In this document: piece by piece, positions 11,467-22,994 of the stretch
Numbering within the stretch: the first letter of the stretch is position 1
Layout: each line of letters starts with the position of its first letter
From: Mesotaenium endlicherianum
Taxonomy: Eukaryota; Streptophyta; Zygnematophyceae; Zygnematales; Mesotaeniaceae
Assembly (NCBI GenBank): GCA_009602735.1
Contig: WELA01007774.1
Span: 486,252-550,251, forward strand
DNA length: 64,000 nucleotides
Reading direction: 5' to 3'
Notes under the pieces: model-generated
Told to the model about the DNA's origin: nothing
The model's database searches: none
Seen by the model: only the letters and a program-made list of their open reading frames with translations
Program-made: the position numbers and the translations under genes

Positions 11467-14400
11467 TTAAGGTGGTCTACCGGCTTCCCAAAGATAGAAA
11501 CGTTTTAGCGCCCCTTTCGCGTTGACCAAGTGGTCTTTAAATTCCCAAATGTCCCCAAAAGCATCATATCCCTTCCATCTGACCAAATATTTCATGACGT
11601 GGTTAAATGATCGACGGACCGAGCGAGCCTCAAGTATCTCATCGACCTCATACTCTTCAGGGTCACCATCCCGGACAGTGAGGACCGGTCTTGGTTGGAC
11701 AGGTAACCAACCTGTGAACACTGTGTCGCCCTTGGTGTATGGTTCTAGGAAAGAGACATTAAAGACGGGGCGACCCTTATATTTGGCTGACATGTTCAGT
11801 TCATAAGCATTCTGAACGACTCGGCGTACCACCGAGTATGGACCAACCCAGACTGACCCCAACTTTTTCTTGACCACACCAGGTAGGTACAGGTGTCGAG
11901 AATGCAGTTTGACCAAATCGCCCTTAGAAAATGTCAGCTCCCAACGATGTTGATTGGCATATTTTTGTTGGGTTTCTTGTGCTTTGTACAGGTTCTGCTG
12001 GACTTCTGACAGAGTGTCAGAAACTCGTGAGTTAGGTGGAGAGGCACCTGGTTGTCAATCCCCTCAGGATGTGTCAAAGAATCTCCTAGCACATCTAAGG
12101 GGGACTTAGGGACCCGACCTAGACTGAGTTCAAAAGAAGTCTTTCTAGTTAACGCATGCACTGCACTGTTGATCGCAATTGAATTTCATGCAACAAGTCA
12201 TCCCAATTATCTTGTTTTTGATTAATGCAAGCCCTTAGCACCACTTGCAAAACTCGGTTAGTTCTTTCAGTTTGCCCATCAATCTGAGGGTGGTTTGCTG
12301 TGCTGAGCAGCTGTTTGACTCCCACCAACCCCATTAAGGCTCTCAAGAACTTAGAGGTAAACTTTGAACCTCTGTCTGAGATGATGTTGGAGGGTAACCC
12401 ATGTGGGTATAGTACATGCTTATAGATCGGTCTCGCAGTTTTGAGTGCAATCACCTTGACAGTTGTGGGAATGAAAATGACCATTATTGTCGATTTATCC
12501 ACTACTACCAATATTGAATCATGCCCATTGGCAATTCTTGGTAGTGTTACCACCCAGTCTATTGATATGATGTCCTACCTTCCAACTCAGATAGCCCCCC
12601 GGGTGGTGTGTGTCTAGACTTATTCTTCTGACACTGATCACAGGACTTCACATATTTTAAGACCTCCCGAGGCAACCCTTCCCAGTGGTAGCGTTTTGCC
12701 AGTTTGCCAACAGCTTTGGCCTGCCCCAAATGTCCACCCAGTAATCTGTCATGAGCATGACTCAGTAATGAAGACCTTAATTCTATGTTATTAGGAATCA
12801 CCAGCTTCAGCCTTCGTGAAGTGGTTTCACTTACCCAGACCTCTCCCTTCAGCCTATAACCAAGTGCGATAGCAAGACACGCACCATCAGTTTGGCTGGG
12901 CTCAAATATTGGGTCAAAAATGTAGGCTTTCCTAAGTTGTTCGAGGAAGGACTTTTTCACCTTAAGTGACGTGAGTGCACAAAGAGCTTCATCTATAGCA
13001 TGTTGATTAAAGTTCCTTTCTTGCAGGTCACGTCTTCTAGAGAGTGCATCAACAGGTGTAATGAATTAGTATGTTGGATAAATATAATATTTATTTGAAT
13101 ATAATAGTTATATGAGTTGAGCCTGCTGAACTCTAGTTAATATAAAGTCTGCTGGATATTTGAGACTTAGTTAAATGACTCAGCAAGCAGCAGCAGGCTG
13201 ACGTCAATTAGGTCAGCCTGTTGACTTGGACCAGCTTGCTGACACATTCTTTGACACTCAGATGACTGACGTACTCGATAGCAGCAAACTGTCTAGCTAT
13301 GCATCTGAGTGTGGTGTGCTAGATGAGTGGCCAGATGACACCCTTAAAGTGGATGGCGATTTGGGATGATGGGAGATGGCTGTGGATGTGGTTAGCCGAG
13401 GTCCAACCAACGTTGTTAACTCCCGGGTAGGCGGTGCCATGATTCGCACTTGCCGTTGAACAGTAAACTCATTCCATGTACAAAGGCTACACATTGCTCT
13501 CGAGTTCGGCATTTGGAAACAAGGCCAACTCTTTTGTACTGCTTACTGAGAAATATCCAAATCCAAGACGAGAAGCCATTGATACGCACTGTCTTCTAGC
13601 CTTGCTTATGTATGAGTTTACTGATTGCATTATTGATGCTACTTTACTTGCATTTGACTTGCGAGAATTGTTTCCTGCTAGTGTGTTGTCATTTGCTGTT
13701 TAATCAATTGATAGAAAATGCCATAAAGATTACTCGCTGATATAAATATCTTTATTGATTGTTAATTGCCTGTTGGTAAGTTGATTCATTTCAGCAAGAT
13801 TCAACTTCCGTGGTTTGTAGTCAATCTGGACTTGGAACTGCTCCAGCATCTAGCTCCAGCGGTTCTCCCTCCTCAACAGCTTGGACTTTTTTTGGAAGTG
13901 AGTCAGAGCTAGATGATTTGTAATCAGCTTATAAGCTTTGCCATGTAAGTATGCTCTTCACTGTTTGAGAACATATGAATGATAACCAGCAGCTCTTTAT
14001 CATGCACAGAATAATTAATCTCAGTTGGATTGAATGTTATGGACTCATACAGCACATGGTGCCACTTCTGCTTTGCCTTATCATCCTTTGTGGTTTTGTC
14101 AGCAGGCTGCAACAAAATAGCACCCATGGCAAAGTCAGAGGCATCAGTAACCACCTCCACAGGTTTGTTGGGGTCACACACAGCTAAGATTGGGGCACAA
14201 CAGAGAGCATTCTTAAGGGTCTGGAAGGCAGCCTGCTGCTCTTCCCCCACACATATCCTATATCTTTCTTAGTAAGGTCGGTCAATTTACTGGCCTTTGT
14301 ATAATAATTTTCAATGAATCTCCTATAGTAATTGGCCAGCCCGAGGAAGGATCTAACTTTCGAGACAGACTGTGGTAATGGCCAGTCCCTTATGGTCTGG

Positions 14401-15700
14401 ATTTTCTTAGGATCCACATTGATGCCTTCTTTACTGAAAAAGTGTCCTAATAATTCAATACTCTCCTTAAAGAAATCCCATTTGCATATAACTGATTCTT
14501 TCTTAGAGTGTCGATTACCGTCTGGAAGTGCTCGGCATGCTCAGTTTCATTTTTAATGAAAATTAAAATATCATCCAAGAAGATTTGCACAAACTTATCC
14601 AAGTAAGACCTGAACATGTCACTCATAGCACCCATGAAGATTGACCCCGGAGGACTCACCTTTTTCTCAACCACTTCTTCAGTTTGAGGAGGTACCTCTC
14701 TTAGCAGCAGACATAACATTCTGTCTTCCTTCTGATCCCAGCTTTCAATGAACTCCATTGCATTAAGCAATTTGCACCCTCCTGGAAGCATCTTCTTTTC
14801 TTGCATTTGCCATCCATACAGGACAAGAGGAAGAGCACTGGTGGGGTGCCAAGTTAGTCTGCCCATCACTGGCTCCTCTCACTTTAACTGTACCTCTGAT
14901 CCAACACACTTCAGCTTGATGTCTATTAAGCCAGGACCTGCCTAGCACAAGATCATAAAAGCCAGTGTTGAGTACCTCAAATGTAAGTGTTTCAGTTAGA
15001 ACTGCAATGCCAGAACCTAACTGGACCTCAATAGGCTTGATTATAATTCCTCTCGGGATATACTTGAGGCATCTCCAAGGAACGTTTTTCTATTCCCTTG
15101 GGTGACAGTAGGCAGCCTTAGCCGCTTAACTTAGTCCTTATGGATAAAAGTATGTGACGCCCCTCCGTTAACAAATGCCCTCACCTTCCTACCTGCAATC
15201 ATACGATTAAGTAGGATTGGGAGGACTAACTTTTCCTAACTTTCGCATTGTTCTCCTGATTTAGCAAAGAAATGTTGGACATCAGGTGAAACAAGATCAT
15301 CCAGAGTGTGCACCATCTGGGGGTCTATATTGCTGATGGTCTCCTCTATCTGTTTGTCAGGCATGCATAATGAATCCAATTCAGCAGGACCCATAATACC
15401 TGCTACAAGGGCAGCTAGTGACGACTCGCTATCTCTAGCATCCTCACAATCAGTAGACTGGATTACTGACTGTTGCTGTCTTTTAAAGACTGGTCCTTTC
15501 TCTTGACCTTTGGAAGGTGCTTCTAGGACAGTGCTCTCTGTAATGACCCAACTCCTGGCAGTGGTAGCAAATAGATTTTGCTGAGGCTGGTCTCGGCTTA
15601 GTCTCGGCTTAGTCCTACCACCACCTCTTTCGTAGCCACCTCGAGCGTATCCACCTCTTCCTCTAAATTGCATGGCATTATACTCATACTCGTACTATCA
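11467..15700 (-). pseudogene. pol remnant of element G (integrase, chromodomain, RNase H and RT pieces)
   Basis: The minus-strand frames match the pol of element A. A chromodomain is visible at 11467-11680 ([13 protein letters not shown] then YLVRWKGYDAFGDIWEF), integrase at 11690-12960 (zinc-binding HHCC part near 12640-12750, core near 12150-12550), RNase H-like sequence near 13850-14270, and RT/protease-side pieces up to about 15670. A solo LTR interrupts it at 13057-13793. It is heavily broken and clearly non-functional. Confidence 0.8.
13057..13793 (+). mobile_element. Solo LTR, family A type, inserted in element G
   Basis: 737 bp starting TGTAATGAATTAG and ending GATTCATTTCA, in opposite orientation to the host element. 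Flanks are ACAGG (13052-13056) and GCAAG (13794-13798). The uninterrupted relative (near 35640) reads GCAGG, so this is a 5-bp target duplication aged by one transition on each side. There is no internal region, as expected after LTR-LTR recombination. Confidence 0.85.
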
Positions 15701-16879
15701 CTCTGATCATCCTCAACGTGATCTCCTTTAATTGCATTGTAGGAACGATGTGGCTTTTTGACAATCTTAGACACCAAAGCATTACTCTGGCGCTTGTGTT
15801 TGAACTGTTACTGATCCCAGGCATCAGCATCCTGGATCAGCCAGTTTCTCATATTTCTTTCCAGCAAAATGACGTGAGACCTCGGACTTCAAGCCACACT
15901 TGAAGTATGCTATCCTATACCGCTCCGGCAACTCTGGGTTCTTCATCATGTTTTCTTGGAACTTCTGGGTATACTCAGCAACCGAAGTGGTCTGCTTCAG
16001 TGCCTAGGAGATCATCGCATAGATAGCTTTCTCTTGTTGAATTATCACATCAAACTTCTCATGCAGCTTCTCAACAAACTCTATCCAAGTAGGGGCATCG
16101 AGTTGTTGAGCCTTACGTTCTCCTTTCCAGTACAGCCACCATTTTGCTGCACTGCCTTTCGATAGAGCACCGGTGTGCCTGACCTTCTTGTAGTCCTGCA
16201 GTTCTGGGTAGTTTTCCAGCCACTGCTAAACATCAGCAAGAAATTTGATCAGGAAGTACTTTTTGTTTCCCTCAGGGTCATAGTCCTGCGGAGGTTTTGG
16301 CTTAGGCTTACTCGGCCCTCTGCCACCACCACCATTGGTGTGAGAACCTTGTTGGTCTCTTTCACGTAATAATGCCATCATGATCCTTTTGTCCTCCTGT
16401 TGGGATTGATATGTGGTCGCTATTTGCGATTGCATTTGCACAAATAATGCTCCCAGATCCACATTCTGAGGTGGTAATCCAGCAAACGCAGCCGCAACAA
16501 CATTAGCTTGATTAGTAGCAGCTTCGGCATTCCCAATTGTTGCTGCTCTGGCTATGCCACTTGCACTCAGTTGTCTACGAATTTGAGAGTGAGGTACAAC
16601 AGTAGGTACAGCAGGAGGTTGGTTTTGGAGATTGGCCCTTTCTGCCATTTGCTCCTCCACCGTCCTTTCCTCAGGGATCCTCCTGTTTACTGCTTCTTCA
16701 ACCTCTTTGGCTGAACGTTCATCCTCAGCAAGTTGAGCTGCTACTGCAGCAAGAGTTGCTGCTTCCTCTTCAGCTTCTCTATTTCCTGTATCATGCAGCG
16801 TTTCTAGATAGGTACGGGGTCCAAAGACGCGACTTTTGCCTTGCCCCTCTTCAATGTTATCATTGTTTTCACTCTCCAT
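15236..16879 (-). pseudogene. gag remnant of element G and pol 5' edge
   Basis: The frame 16226-16879 matches the N-terminal half of element A gag, including [20 protein letters not shown] and [18 protein letters not shown]. Further gag sequence and the Gly/Arg-rich stretch before the zinc knuckle continue to about 15590. The part near 15236-15500 matches the protein region just upstream of the protease. Broken. Confidence 0.75.
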
Positions 16880-16939
16880 ATCACGAGATTTGCTAGCTTG
16901 AGACCTTGTCCTTACTGTAGAAGAAGACTGCGATAATCA

Positions 16940-16951
16940 GCTTTGATACCA
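16940..16951 (-). promoter_or_regulatory. Primer binding site of element G
   Basis: The minus strand reads TGGTATCAAAGC one base inside the 5' LTR, the position and form of the tRNA-Met primer binding site of plant LTR elements. Confidence 0.75.
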
Positions 16952-16952
16952 C

Positions 16953-17748
16953 TAAAATGAATCGACTTACCAATAGGCAATTAACAATTGATAAAGATCT
17001 CTATATGAGCAAGTAATCTTCATGGTATTTTTTGTTCACTGATTAAACAGCACAAGACAATACACTAGCAATAAACAATTCTCATAAATTAGATGCAAGT
17101 AAACAAGCAACCATCATGCAATCAGTAAACTCATACACAATCAAGGTTAGAAGACCATTCGCATCAATGGCTTCTAGCCTTGGATTTAGATCTCTCTCAC
17201 TCTAAGCCCGGTTTGGACCGAAACGCCAAAAAACGCCCCAGGTGTCAATCTCCGGCCATCTTTGTTTTGATTTTTTCAATGCTAAGCCATGCAAAGTGGA
17301 GAAAATGACCCCTCCTAAACTCGAGAGCAATACCTAGTATATGTACATGGAATGAGTTTACTGTTCAACGGCAAGTGCGATGGCACCGCCTACCCGGGAG
17401 TTAACCACGTTGGCAGGACCTCGGCTAACCAAATCCACAGCCGTTTCCCATCATCCCATATCACCATCCATCATAAGGATGTCATCCGGCCATTCATCTA
17501 GCATATCACACTTAGATGCATGTCTAGGCAGTTTGCTGCTACCGAGTACGGAAGTCAACTGGCTGCCAAAGAATGTGTCAGCAAGCTGACTTAAGTTGAC
17601 TTTAGCCTGTTGCTCTCGGCAAAGTCATTAAACTGATACTTATATAAAGTCCAGCAGATTGAATGTTGACTAAAGTTGAGCAGGTTGAACTTAATTAACT
17701 ATTGTATTTCAATGTATATTGTATATACCAATATACTGATTCATTACA
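16953..17748 (-). repeat. 5' LTR of element G, also abutting element F
   Basis: 796 bp of A-family LTR. About 17198-17325 is unlike the other family members and makes this copy longer. Left of it lies G's primer binding site; right of it lies a polypurine-tract complement (ATCCCTCCAACTT) followed by ORF3 sequence of another copy, so one LTR serves two internal regions. Several variants (GCAGATTGAATGTTGACTAAA, GATGCATGTCTAGGCAG) are shared with the LTR at 48630-49346. Confidence 0.8.
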
Positions 17749-19107
17749 ATCCCTCCAACTTAAACTGTTGTCGTCTCGACAACCTTAAACTATAGAATTA
17801 TTTGGTCAAGAGACTAACAGAATAACCCCCCACCGCCTGCCTTTTGCTTCAACACTGTTGCCTAGCTTTGGGGATCACTAGTGACAGTGAACTGTCACCT
17901 CCACCCTCAATCCACTTCTGTTGTGGGATGCAAACAGAGAGACCTCCAACAAGGCTTGACTGGAGGATGGTTTGATGTTTAGGGAGTTGTTCCTGGGACT
18001 TCAGGATCAGGGGACTGTGATATGGACCTATATCTGGACTAGGTCTATTAGCTGGCCTTCTAAAGAACCTTGTTTGCTCTAAAGTTGGGCCTCGAGGAGA
18101 AAGAAGGATTGTAGCCTGCTCTTCAACCACCTGGGTGAAACAGGCATTCTGGTAGGATGCTGAAATACATTGTCAAGAGGCACATGTCCTCGGCTAAAGA
18201 GGGTGGCCAGCATGCCTCTGGCTACTCCGCGTGTTGTTCTTCTGGTACCCCTGTCCTCTGGGGATTTCTGCCTTTCTCTGCTGCCAAGAACAGTCAGATC
18301 AACTTCTTCCCCTGCTTGGGCAGGTGAGCTGGGGGAACGAGTGCGGGATCTTGTTGCCTCCATGACAGGGATCACATTCCATACACCTGATCTTGGCGCC
18401 CTAGGAGTCCCTGCTTCTGCTTGCCCCTGGGTCTCCTGAGTACCACCTCCTGATGCTTCTCCTCTGCCTTGTTCTTCTTCCTCATCCTCCTCATCTTCCT
18501 CCTTTTAAGGAGTAGGGGTCTAGTCCACTAAGTCATCCTGCTCCCTAGTAGACCTGGAAAAATCTACTGACCGCCCTTTCTTAGGACGAGCTGGAGGTTG
18601 CTTGGCCTTCAGCCTGCTGATATCTATCCGGCCTGCATTCTTCGCCCATTTGACAAAGGCATGTTTCCCCTCAGAGAAATAGTCTCTTCCCCTCCTTCTG
18701 TGCCCTCTGGTCTCTGCATTCATATTACTCAGGCATCCATTCAGCCTGGGGTCCCAAGGAGCAATGTGAGGTGGTAGGATGAGGTAGCTCTCTAGCCCAT
18801 AGTGGAAGTTATTTGGTTGGGCCCGGTCACACTCCTGCTTCTTCTTAGTGACGGTCATCCACCTCCAGTCTGTGGGCTGCTGGTAGTACTGTGGCCCATG
18901 CTCAGCCTTTCTCAACTTACAAGGAAACCAGCGGGGAGAGAAAGTCTGCTGCCCTGTTTCCCTAGCCAGGTACTCCCAACTCCTCCGCTCAACCTCATTA
19001 GAAGCTGGCAGCAATGTCAAGTAAAATACCGTATCCTTAAAGCTATTGGGATGCATGCTCACCATCCTGATGAGTCTCTAATCTCCCACTATTCCAGGTA
19101 CTCGAAC
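17749..19107 (-). mobile_element. Family A fragment F: polypurine tract and ORF3 part
   Basis: The minus strand carries ORF3 sequence matching element A: tail near 17849-18375, then the middle block at 18520-19065 (EVERRSWEYLARETGQQ, PTDWRWMTV, LPPHIAPWDPRLNGC, FSEGKHAFVKWA). The fragment stops at about 19107, where family B pol sequence begins. Broken. Confidence 0.75.
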
Positions 19108-20972
19108 TAAGAGGGTTGTCGTGTGCTTCTCGTAGAAGCAAGAGTCGGATTTAGCTTCCTTGACTCGTAGGCAATGGGCTGCAGTCCCTTGCCTTGGTCT
19201 TGAAGCAGAATTGCTCCCATTGCATAGGAAGATGCATCGATGATGACGTGGAAGGGCCAATATGATTTTGGACTTGGGAGTGTGAGCACCGGGGATGTGG
19301 TCAATCTTCGCTTTAACTCTTGATATGCCTCTTCCTCTTTCTTGGTCCATGTATAAAGCCTGTCCTTCTTGAGTAGATCTGTCAAGGGGGCTGCAATGTG
19401 CGAGAAGCTCTGGATGAATCTCCTGTACCAATTGGCAAATCCCAAGAATGATTGGAGTTCTTTCTTGGTCGTGGGGGTTGGCCATTCCTCCACCACCGTG
19501 GTCTTCTTGGGGTCCATCTTGATGCCATCACCAGTCACATGGAGACCTAGGAACTCCACTTCTTGTTTGGCAAACTCGCACTCTGACTCCTTTGCAAATA
19601 GCTTGTTTTGCTTCAATACTTCGAGGACTTCTTTCAAGTGTCTCGCATGTTCTTCAAGGGTCTTGTTGTAGATAAGGATGTCATCGATGAATACCACCAC
19701 AAATCTGTCCAACATAGGTTGAAATATGGTGTTCATCATAGTCATGAAGGTTGCTGGCGCGTTGGTGAGTCCAAATGGCAAGACCATGAACTCAAAATGT
19801 CCATATCTTGTCCTGAATGCCGTCTTCTCTATGTCCGGTTCTGCGATGCGAATCTGGTGGTAGCCGCTCCGTAAGTCAATCTTCGTGAAGTACTTGGCTC
19901 CAACCAGCCGGTCCATGAGCTCATCCATGCGCGGCAGCGGGTATCGATTCTTGATGGTGATCTTGTTGAGGGCGCGATAGTCCACACACATCCTCAAGGT
20001 ACCATCTTTCTTCTTGACAAATAGCACCGGGGCTCCAAATGGCGACTTGCTAGGTCGAATGAAGCCATGCTCCAGTAGCTCCTTGATTTGCTTCTTGACT
20101 TCGTCTAGCTCCGTGTATGACATTTTGAACGTAGGCCGAGAGATGGGCTTGCTTCCGGGCTCCAACTCTATCTTGTGGTCTACGAATCTTTTGGGGGGTA
20201 GGCCCTTGGGCAATTCCGGGGAGAACACTTCTTTGTAGTCCTCTAAGACTTCTTGTATCTCCTTGGGAACGGGGCTGCCTTCTTGACTCTCGATGTCTTT
20301 CTTGATGTCTTTTGGCGTGATCAAGGCCAAAAGAAGCTCGTGTCCCTTCCTCACAAGTCTCTTGAGTTGGAGGGCGGACAATAGTATCTCGTGTGCCGGC
20401 TTCTGGATGTCTTGGGTCTGGATATTCTGGATTGCGCGCAAAATACAGATTCTTGAAGTGATGTCATTCTTGATCTTGATAGTACCGGTCCTCCAATCAA
20501 CTTGGGGGTTGTGCTTGGTCAACCAAGGCGTCCCTAGGATGACGTCGTACTTGCCCAATTGCATGGGGGAGAACACTACTCTATCCTTGAAGGACTTGAT
20601 AGAGAGTGCCAAGGGGTACGTCTTCTTGGAAGGGGTAGTATAGGAGAATCCATCGGGCATCATAATCTCCTCGTCGTGGTCAAGAGTTCGCATAGTAATA
20701 CCGTGCTTGGTGGCAAAATCTGCAGCAATGAAGTTGCCTTGAGCTCCGCTATCCACCAAGATGTGGACCTTCTCTCCTCCAAGGTAACCTCTCAAACTCA
20801 TTGGGGCTGGAACGTCGTCTTCAACGGGGGTCTCCACCTCACTTGGCGTGTTGCCTTCTCGTGAAGTGGGTCTTGGGGTGGTAGGCTCCTGGCCTACCGG
20901 CGCTGTCCGTTTTTTGACAACTTTTTGGGGCATGAAAGTGCACGATGGCCCTTTTCCTTGCAATAAAAGCAT
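19108..20972 (-). pseudogene. Family B pol fragment (protease to RNase H)
   Basis: The minus-strand frame is nearly identical to the B pol at 40857-44441. It contains aspartic protease ([12 protein letters not shown]), reverse transcriptase with the FIDDILIY active-site block near 19670, and RNase H ([14 protein letters not shown] near 19210-19250). No integrase is present in this fragment. It is part of the inverted duplicate. Confidence 0.82.
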
Positions 20973-21658
20973 AGTCCAGCCGTCATGAGAGCTTCTTTTT
21001 CAGCCGGGGAGAGTCTTGCTTTCACTCCTTGCTGGTTTCTTGCATCATAAGTGTCATTGGAGGGTCTTCCACTCTTCCGGGCAGCCGCGGGGTCCCTTTT
21101 AATAACTCCGATTTCCATGGGTGTGGGTCCAGATTCGGATGTGGAAGGGGCTGCGTACACCCGCGTCGTCGGTACCCGTGAAGATGAAGGCACGGAGTGC
21201 TTGAAATCCAAGGTATCCACCTTTTGGGCCACTTCAATGATCTTTGAGAAGTCCGTCAAGTCGCGTAACTCCACTTCCTTTGCCACCTTGGGTTTGAGGC
21301 CAAAGATGTAGCGGTCAATCTTCTCCTCGAGAGACATGTTGGGGATCTCAAGAGTGAGGGCGTGAAATCTGGATGTATACTCTTGAACGGACGTCGTTTG
21401 CTTGAGATGGTGGAGCTTTCCTCGGGCAATCTTCTCCGCATTGATGGGCATGAATTGCTTCTTGAGGGCCTCACGAAAATCTGCCCATCTTGCATATGAT
21501 GGTGGGGGCTCTTGGCCGAGCATGGGGTGCGCCATAGCTTGATATATAGCCGCTTGATAGTTACGCCACCATGATGTTGCTGCTCCTCTAAGTAAGGTTA
21601 CGGCAAAGGGAATGTAGTCCTCCTCGGGTACTTCAAGGAACGCGAGGTACGTCTCCAC
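20894..21658 (-). pseudogene. Family B gag fragment with zinc knuckle
   Basis: 254 codons nearly identical to 40171-40935: retrotransposon gag core (TLLRGAATSWWRNYQ) and a CCHC knuckle ([14 protein letters not shown]) near 20920-20960. It overlaps the pol frame as in the family. The 5' part of gag is cut off by the A-family LTR edge at 21774. Confidence 0.82.
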
Positions 21659-21998
21659 TTGGTAGAGCCATAAATTTAGGTTGGCACCTTTCCCGGGGTT
21701 GAAAGTGTCGGGTTTGCCGAGCTTGATGAGTTTCCTTGCTCTCGTTGGCTCTTGTGGAGGCGCTTGAGCCGGGTGTAATGAATCAGTATATTAGTCGATA
21801 TAATATTCATTTAAATATAATAGTTAATTAAGTTCAGCCTGCTGAACTTTAGTTAATAGTCAGTCTGCTGGACTTTACATGATTATCAGTTTGCTGACTC
21901 AGTCGAAAGCAGCAGGCTGAAAGTCCATATAAGTCAGCTTGCTGACACATTCTTTGACAGCAAGCTGACTTCCGTACTCGGTAGCAGCGAATTGCCTT

Positions 21999-22093
21999 GA
22001 TGGGCATGAATTACTTCGTGAGGGCCTCACGAAAATCTGCCCATCTTGCATATGATGGTGGGAGCTCTTGGCCGAGCATGGGGTGCGCCATAG
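21999..22093 (-). mobile_element. Short family B gag scrap between two LTRs
   Basis: About 95 bp matching the gag segment around 21445-21540 (CACGAAAATCTGCCCATC). It is joined on the left to the A-family LTR edge with a short shared TTGAT, and followed directly by the LTR of element E, which presumably inserted into this gag copy. Confidence 0.65.
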
Positions 22094-22786
22094 TGAAATG
22101 AATCGACGTACCAATTAGGCGATTAGCAATTAATACAGATCTTTATATCTTTTTGGTTAAACGGCAAAGGACAACACGCTAGCAGTGAATAATACTCGTA
22201 AGTCAAATGCGAGTAAACTAGCATCAATAATGCAAATTAGTAAACTCATACATAAGCAAGGTTAGAAGACAGTGCGTATCAATGGCTTCTCGCCTTGGAT
22301 TCAAATCTCTCTCAGTAAGCTGTACAAGAAAGTTGGCCTCGTTTCCGAATGCCGAACTCGAGAGCAATGCCTAGCATATGTACATGGAATGAGTTTACTG
22401 TTCAACGGCCAGTGCGTTGGCACCGCCTACCCGGGAGTTAACCACGCTGGTAGGACCTCGGTTAATCAAATCCACCGCCATCTCCCATCATCCCGAATCG
22501 CCATCCATCATATGGATGTCATCTGGCCATTCATCTAGCATACCACACTTAGATGCATATCGAGGCAGTTCGCTGCTACCGAGTACGGAAGTCAGCTGGC
22601 TATCAAAGAATGTGTCAGCAAGCTGACTTAAGTTGACATCAGCCTGCTGCTTCCGGCTGAGTCATTAAACTGATATTAAATATAAAGTCTAGCAGACTGA
22701 TTATTAACTAGAGTTCAGCAGGCTGAACTTATTTAATTTTATTATTTAAATGAATATTATGTCAACCAATATACTGACTCATTACA
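22094..22786 (-). repeat. 3' LTR of element E (family A)
   Basis: 693 bp from TGAAATGAATCGACG to CTCATTACA on the + strand, clearly homologous to the LTRs of element A. It is followed by ATCCTTCCAACTT, the complement of the polypurine tract. Confidence 0.82.
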
Positions 22787-22994
22787 ATCCTTCCAACTTA
22801 TCATGTTGTCGCCTCGATAACACTAACACTAATAACAGCGTGCTCTCCCTTCCGTCCCCAGCCTACTGCCATTAGGAGGGAGATGTCCCTGAGGCCCTAT
22901 ACTCAGGGGAGCCAGACCTCCTCCTGTCTTGGGGTCTTTTGAAGCCTGTCAGAGAGGGAGGTTCCGTGTAAGAACCCGGCGGAGAACACAGTAA

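Larger units (their letters stand above)
7668..17748 (-). mobile_element. Ty3/gypsy LTR retrotransposon, family A, old copy G (with two nested insertions)
   Basis: Reading on the minus strand: 5' LTR 16953-17748, tRNA-Met-type primer binding site 16940-16951, gag, pol with chromodomain, the family's extra ORF3, polypurine tract next to 8352, and 3' LTR 7668-8351. It is a fossil with many breaks (well over half a dozen). Two younger insertions sit inside it: a solo LTR at 13057-13793 and a miniature three-LTR element at 9149-9961. The two LTRs differ markedly, so this is one of the oldest elements here. Its right LTR also abuts ORF3 sequence of another copy (17749-19107), so the right boundary is shared. 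Confidence 0.8.
19108..21998 (-). mobile_element. Inverted duplicate of the A-in-B junction (B pol and gag plus an A-family LTR edge)
   Basis: On the minus strand this reproduces the + strand region from about 39831 to 43155: A-family LTR edge (21774-21998), then the same CCCGG junction, then B gag and pol. The LTR edge differs from its counterpart at only about 3 of 220 positions by eye, far less than A's own two LTRs differ. The shared insertion point shows one event that was later copied, not two insertions. It is a fossil fragment truncated at both ends. Confidence 0.82.
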
